A DNA stretch of 22,859 nt. It comes from Elysia marginata (Eukaryota > Mollusca > Gastropoda > Plakobranchidae). The stretch lies in contig BMAT01000348.1 in assembly GCA_019649035.1 (NCBI GenBank), forward strand, positions 134,350-157,208, written 5' to 3'. A program made the translations under genes and the position numbers. A model generated the notes under the pieces. That model saw only the letters and a program-made list of their open reading frames with translations. It was not told where the DNA came from and searched no databases. This document shows, piece after piece, positions 18,925 through 22,859 of this stretch. Within the stretch, counting starts at the first letter, position 1. Each line of letters opens with the position of its first letter.

Positions 18925-20066
18925 GCTGTTAAGGCGAGAAACTCTTTTTAGTAGCTGCTGTTATAACGATGCGGGCAAACAATCGCCACATCTCTAGCAG
19001 ATTAATTACGACACAACACGGCGCTTTTATTTGCCTTGAATTCCGGAGATAAAAGAGACCGTAAACTCTTAGGTTGTCACCTCTTTAATCATCTTTTTAA
19101 CTTTTGTATTTCCTAACAGAGCCTTTGGTTTACAATCAAAACTATCCCGATAGTGCAGCATTGTCTTCTAGACGGAGAGGTTTTACTATCTCAAGTCATG
19201 CGATTGTTGTAAGATTATCTAGTGGTAAAATAAAAGTACATGTACCAATGATTTTATTTCAATAGTTACTGTGTCCCCTTGACTTTAAACATTTTGAAGT
19301 TGGATATAGAGTTTTTGGTAAACTTATCTACATATTTCCCTCTGACTGAAACTTCATGGCTTAATTGGATTCCTGAGTAAAATTAAAACAAATAATTTTT
19401 TTAATATTAAATAAAACAAAACGAATATACAAGTAGAAATGGAAACACAATCTTGTATTATTGACATTGTTCCTAAGTTTTAAAATCAATCACAAGTCTA
19501 TTACGTCCTGACTCTATTTAAACCTGTCTCTTTGATGTGCTGCATTAGTATAAGTCTGTTTGAACCAACATGGTCATGTTTGCTTGATTTCTGATTTATA
19601 CTGGTCTTCGAATTTCCGTGCTGCTTCAATACTTCTAAGCTTTCATTTAACTTTTAGTGTTGCTTCTTTTTCATTTGTTCGTGTATTTATTACTTATCAC
19701 AGGCCTTGGCTACTCTTTTATTTATCTGTTTTGCCATCCAATCGCGTTTTTTCGTGCAATTCCATCCTTTTAAGTTTCCGCTTAAACTAATTATTAATTT
19801 GTTGTCTTAATCCGTCAAGTTTAGACATTTTTTTGTTTGTTTTTAACGACTTTTTACATTCATTTGGCCATAGGATGTTGCTGCTGCTGTCATGATTTAA
19901 TTTGTTTAATTAATGCAGCTATCATTGCTACAGCTTTAAAACTAGATAGGTTTTGAGGCTAATATCAACCTGTTAAATAACACATTTTACTAGTGCCTAT
20001 AGTTCATAGTCACAAGAAAAGCAATTTCAGGATATTGAAATTTTTAATATTTTCTATTTTTTTTTA
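18925..20066. other. Non-coding, nothing firmly recognised
   Basis: The sequence at 18960-19080 is more complex and less AT-rich than its surroundings, but shows no coding frame. The 76-residue frame at 19560-19790 is hydrophobic and unassigned. No gene is called. Confidence 0.45.
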
Positions 20067-20121
20067 TTTTACAATATTCAACTTCGTTTGTTTATACCTC
20101 TTGTTTAAGATTTTCCAGTGT

Positions 20122-20437
20122 AGTACTCGACACCGGTTCTGTGGCCTAGCGGTAAGACACTCGCTCAGAGATCGGGAGGTGCGTGGTTCGATCCCCTGCC
20201 AAGTCAAACCAAGGACTTTAAAATTGGTATTAGCAGCTGATCCGCCTAGTGTCTGGCATTGTGGATTTAGTGCTAAGTCTGGTCTGCCCGGTGTCAGAAT
20301 AATGTGATCGGGTGTGGTGTACGCAAGCGCTCTTTACATCACAATTTGGCAGCACGCTTTCAATTGTCCCATGCGTCGTCTCTGATATAACCTCGCAGGT
20401 GACTAGGACGTTCAATATTCAAACCAAGCAGTACTCG
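20122..20437. repeat. Target-site duplication of SINE copy 4
   Basis: AGTACTCG at 20122-20129 is repeated at 20430-20437. With the SINE excised, the LINE peptide reads on across the junction (HLRVL into LHWKIL), which independently supports the insertion boundary. Confidence 0.85.
20130..20429 (+). mobile_element. tRNA-derived SINE, family 1, copy 4, inserted in the LINE
   Basis: A box TGGCCTAGCGG (20142-20152) and B box GGTTCGATCCC (20185-20195) are both intact. The body matches the other copies (TAGCAGCTGATCCGCCTAG, GTACGCAAGCGCTC). The 3' end is slightly altered (AGGTGACTAGGACGTTCAATATTC) with a short CAAACCAAG tail. The insertion is in the opposite orientation to the LINE that hosts it. 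The head retains both promoter boxes, so pol III transcription is conceivable, but nothing shows it. Confidence 0.95.
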
Positions 20438-20877
20438 GAGATGAGTCTCTTTTGTAGCGTCCATTGCTAGTGTCCAATGCTTGTCACCAAGCGCCACGTT
20501 AAGTTTTCTCTGCCACAAGGATGATCCGTGTGATAAATCATTTACTTATATAAGTGTCTCAAATTTCTAACTTCCATTGTGTCCAACCATAACGTCTTTA
20601 AAAGTTATTTCATTTTCATCTTCATTTACTGGACCTACCATTTGCCGTGGTATTGAGTTTACTATTAAGTTATAATTAAGTTGAATGTTCGGATATATTT
20701 GACATCTCTCTATGAATTCAGGGAAAGACATAAGTCTGCCGTCAATACATACATCTCTTCCAAAAAAAATCTCACAACCTATGAGGGCTTTGATGAGTAG
20801 TAGTTTATCTTTATATACAATGTATTTTATGTTAAACAATTGTTGATTAGTAATGTTCCCAGCACAAGGGTTTGTGT

Positions 20878-21211
20878 TAACATTGTGACAACCGGCTCTG
20901 TGGCCTAGCAGTAAAGACACTCGCTCAGAAATCGGGAGGTACAGGTTCGATCACCGGCCGAGTCAAACCAAGGACTTTAAAATTGGTATTAGTAGCTGAT
21001 CCGCCTGGTGTCTGGCATTATGGATTTAGTGCAAAGTCTGGTCGGCCCGGTGTCAGGATAATGTGACTGGGTGTGGTATATGCAGCGCTCCGTACATCAC
21101 AGTGTGGCAGCACGCTTTCAATCGTCCAAAGCGCCGTCTCTGATATAATTATAACCTTGTAGTTGAAAAGAGACGTTAAAATTCAAACACCCAAGCAACT
21201 AAAATTGTGAC
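20878..21211. repeat. Target-site duplication of SINE copy 5
   Basis: TAACATTGTGAC (20878-20889) and TAAAATTGTGAC (21200-21211) match at 11 of 12 bases on either side of the SINE. Confidence 0.85.
20890..21199 (+). mobile_element. tRNA-derived SINE, family 1, copy 5, inserted in the LINE
   Basis: A box TGGCCTAGCAG (20901-20911) has one extra A just downstream (GTAAAGACAC). The B box is GGTTCGATCAC (20944-20954). The body is close to the consensus. Near the 3' end it reads TAGTTGAAAAGAGACGTTAAA where copies 1-4 have a TTGACTGGGACGTT-type sequence. That variant is shared only with copy 6, which marks a subfamily. It sits in the LINE in the opposite orientation, about 460 bp from copy 4. Confidence 0.95.
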
Positions 21212-21389
21212 GAATTGAATTTCCACGACTTTCTTCCAAAAGCAACTGCTCACCTTGCGTAAACCTTTGACATGGTCTAGTGGAACATTGCAGTGACATA
21301 TCAACAAGCTTTTAAAGAGTGTTTGGCTAACGATGTCCATTGTTCATATTTTCCTGCTATTGATTATTCCGCCCAACTGAGGTATATTG

Positions 21390-21620
21390 AGTCTTCAAAG
21401 GACTTGAGGACTTTAAAATTGGTATTAGCAGCTAATCCGCATGTTGTCTGGCTTTATGAATTTAGTTCTAAGTCTGGTCGCCCCGGTGTCAGGATAATGT
21501 GACTGGTTGTGATGTATGCAAGCGCTCCTTACATCACAGTGTGGCAGTACGCTTTCAATTGTCCCAAGCGCCGTCTCAAATATAACCCTGCAGTTGAAAA
21601 GAGACGTTAAATTTCAAACA
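21390..21620 (+). mobile_element. tRNA-derived SINE, family 1, copy 6, 5'-truncated
   Basis: The tRNA head with both promoter boxes is missing. Similarity starts around GAGTC and GGACTTTAAAATTGGTATTA near 21390-21426. It runs to the 3' end, CAGTTGAAAAGAGACGTTAAA, then TTTCAAACAGCCAAAC. The GAAAAGAGACG variant links it to copy 5. 5' truncation is a common result of incomplete reverse transcription. No target-site duplication was found. Plus-strand frames at 21293-21502 and 21516-21785 run through the SINE and are shadows. Confidence 0.88.
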
Positions 21621-22836
21621 GCCAAACATTTCTACGTTCCACCCAATGAGTACTGGCAAAATTCAAAGAGCGTTTTGATTCACACGACTTCAAGTCAATT
21701 TTACTTCTGTGAGTCAAAACTTGACCAAAAACTAAATGGAATGCTTTTGTCACTCATTCCATCCCATTCCTTCAGCTTCACATAATTATTTGCTTTTGCT
21801 CTACCATAAAACCACGCCCATCTCAATTTGCTTTCGGCCAAGCGCTTGCTTATCTTACGGGCTTCACACCGCGCTCCATTAATCCGTACAGCATCTCGGG
21901 AGAATGCATCCGCATTGTAATGGGAAGTCAACTTTTAATGCAGTGATGTGGCAACATTTTAAATTTTTGCTAACTCAAAAGCAGGAAATATAATTAATAG
22001 CCGCCTTTAGCAAATGTGTATCTTCAAAAGAAAAAAAAAAAAAAACAATGTATGCAATTGAGCTGAGCCCATGTGCCTTTGAATGTAAACGCACGTTTTC
22101 AAAATTCATTACTACAAATCTACATTTAGTTATAACAAACGAATAATAATTTAAACAAATTTCAATGTCAGGGTCAAACGAACGAATATCGTGTCAGTTA
22201 CCCTTTTAGCTGAACTTCGTTCTCGAGTAAATTCTTTTAGATATATTTGCTTTTGAAAACAAGAAAAGTCTAATGTATGGTTCATGACGTCAATAACCCC
22301 AAGGTCGCCATGAGCTGTAATTCAAGCTATTGGTGTTAAGCGTCGTCAAAACATTATGCGACTTAAGTTCTATGCGTGGTGATGTGTGTGAGGGAGGGGG
22401 CGTACCAAATGCGCATGAAGGGAGAGAGTCCTCTGAAAAGTTTCTATTGATATTAACACATAACAAAAACAAATTTGGCATGGTTTATCAAGGTTTAGAA
22501 ATAATAGAACTCAAATTTCCACCCATTTGAAACGACTACCAATCACGTTGGTGCAGAAAAAAACTGAGGCCAAAGTTTATCACAAAGCAAACAAGAGAAC
22601 CGGCATTATGAAACAGTCATCTCTGGTCTTCGTTTTTCTTTATCTCTGTTTTCAAATGAAAAGGCTCTTTCCGCTAGAAAATTTATAATTTCATCTACTG
22701 AATTTCTGTTCTTTAACTGATTCATGGTTGATTATTCCATGTTAAAAGAATAAAAAGTGAGAGAAATACATACTTAGAAAAAAGTTTTCAAGTACGATTG
22801 TGAATGGAACTCATAAAGAGTTAAATTATACAAACG
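21621..22836. other. Non-coding, nothing recognised
   Basis: A 76-residue minus-strand frame (21701-21931) has balanced composition, but I recognise no family in it. It could be a decayed fragment of something, and I do not call a gene. A16-type A run near 22030. The rest is AT-rich. Confidence 0.45.
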
Positions 22837-22859
22837 CCCCCCCCTCTCTCTCTCTCTCT
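22837..22859. repeat. C8 followed by (TC)n, cut by the window end
   Basis: Eight C then alternating TC to the last base. The repeat probably continues outside the window. Confidence 0.95.

Larger units (their letters stand above)
20067..21389 (-). mobile_element. L1-like LINE fossil: 3' part of ORF2, split by two SINEs
   Basis: Read on the minus strand there are three blocks. Block a (about 21389-21212) ends with the peptide CHCNVPLDHVKGLRK, then SSCFWKKVVE. Block b (20877-20438) encodes NIKYIVYKDKLLLIKALIG, then DGRLMSFPEF, NIQLNY and NSIPRQM. After a change of frame it continues LWQRKLNVAL, KHWTLAMDATKETHLRVL. Block c (20123-20067) continues LHWKILNKRYKQTKLNIVK before a stop. The order, an FWK word, then NGxxLSFxEF, NxxxYxxxxxSIPxxW, and KxTKLRxFQxKILH, is the familiar region just downstream of the reverse transcriptase domain in L1-clade ORF2 proteins. 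It is broken by a stop at 20567, at least one frame change within block b, and another between blocks a and b. The RT catalytic core and 5' parts are not seen, so it is a dead 3' fragment. Confidence 0.75.

Noticed and set aside
21701-21931. 76-residue minus-strand frame as a continuation of the LINE ORF2
   Set aside because: I could not match it to the region upstream of the recognised LINE block.
1-22859. CRISPR array, bacterial operon or phage content
   Set aside because: No short regular direct repeats with unique spacers of the right size, no ribosome-binding-site-led operons, and clear animal retroposons. The motif array near 16.1-17.6 kb has a spacing far too long for CRISPR.
1-22859. 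LTR retroelements or other virus-like elements
   Set aside because: No paired long terminal repeats and no recognisable capsid, integrase, protease or envelope segments were seen.

Overview
This is an AT-rich, repeat-filled stretch of animal nuclear DNA in which I find no convincing host protein-coding exon. It reads as intergenic or deep intronic sequence. The evidence for a metazoan is the several different tRNA-derived SINE families, a fossil of an L1-like LINE, abundant microsatellites (CT, GA, GATA, TTTC, GAA, AAT, TAG, TA), and short assembly-type features such as a 31-N gap. The SINE styles and the frequent TACATGTA and CTAGATCTAG words suggest an aquatic invertebrate, most likely a gastropod mollusc. 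That placement is inference and only moderately secure.

Layout. Positions 1-3600 hold one decayed minus-strand tRNA-SINE (about 846-1117) and a run of microsatellites, including a homopurine tract of about 155 bp (2027-2181). Positions 3600-6740 are mostly unremarkable apart from an imperfect foldback (4321-4463) and a long TAG-triplet array (5408-5604). Positions 6744-14000 carry three copies of the main SINE family here, which I call family 1, all on the plus strand. Two of them have perfect 13-bp target-site duplications. The same interval also holds two copies of a second SINE family on the minus strand (8507-8816 and 9669-9942), a minus-strand tRNA-like head (7310-7395), a GC-rich island (11281-11490), and a 31-base gap.

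Positions 16090-17555 contain the most unusual signal. A 16-base motif close to GGACATAACGTTCACT recurs every 174-201 bp on one strand, with largely unconserved sequence between copies, and ends in one inverted copy. I could not assign it to any known element.

Positions 18228-18378 are a GA/GATA microsatellite, and 18891-18924 is a nested dyad rich in homeodomain-type cores. Positions 20067-21620 are a nest: the 3' part of an L1-like LINE ORF2 on the minus strand, interrupted by two full-length family-1 SINEs with target-site duplications, with a third, 5'-truncated SINE beside it. The last 1.2 kb hold nothing recognisable and end in a C8-(CT)n tract.

The recognisable elements are all retroposons. 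The SINEs would have depended on a LINE for mobilisation; whether the LINE seen here was that partner cannot be told from this window. All alignments and counts were done by eye.
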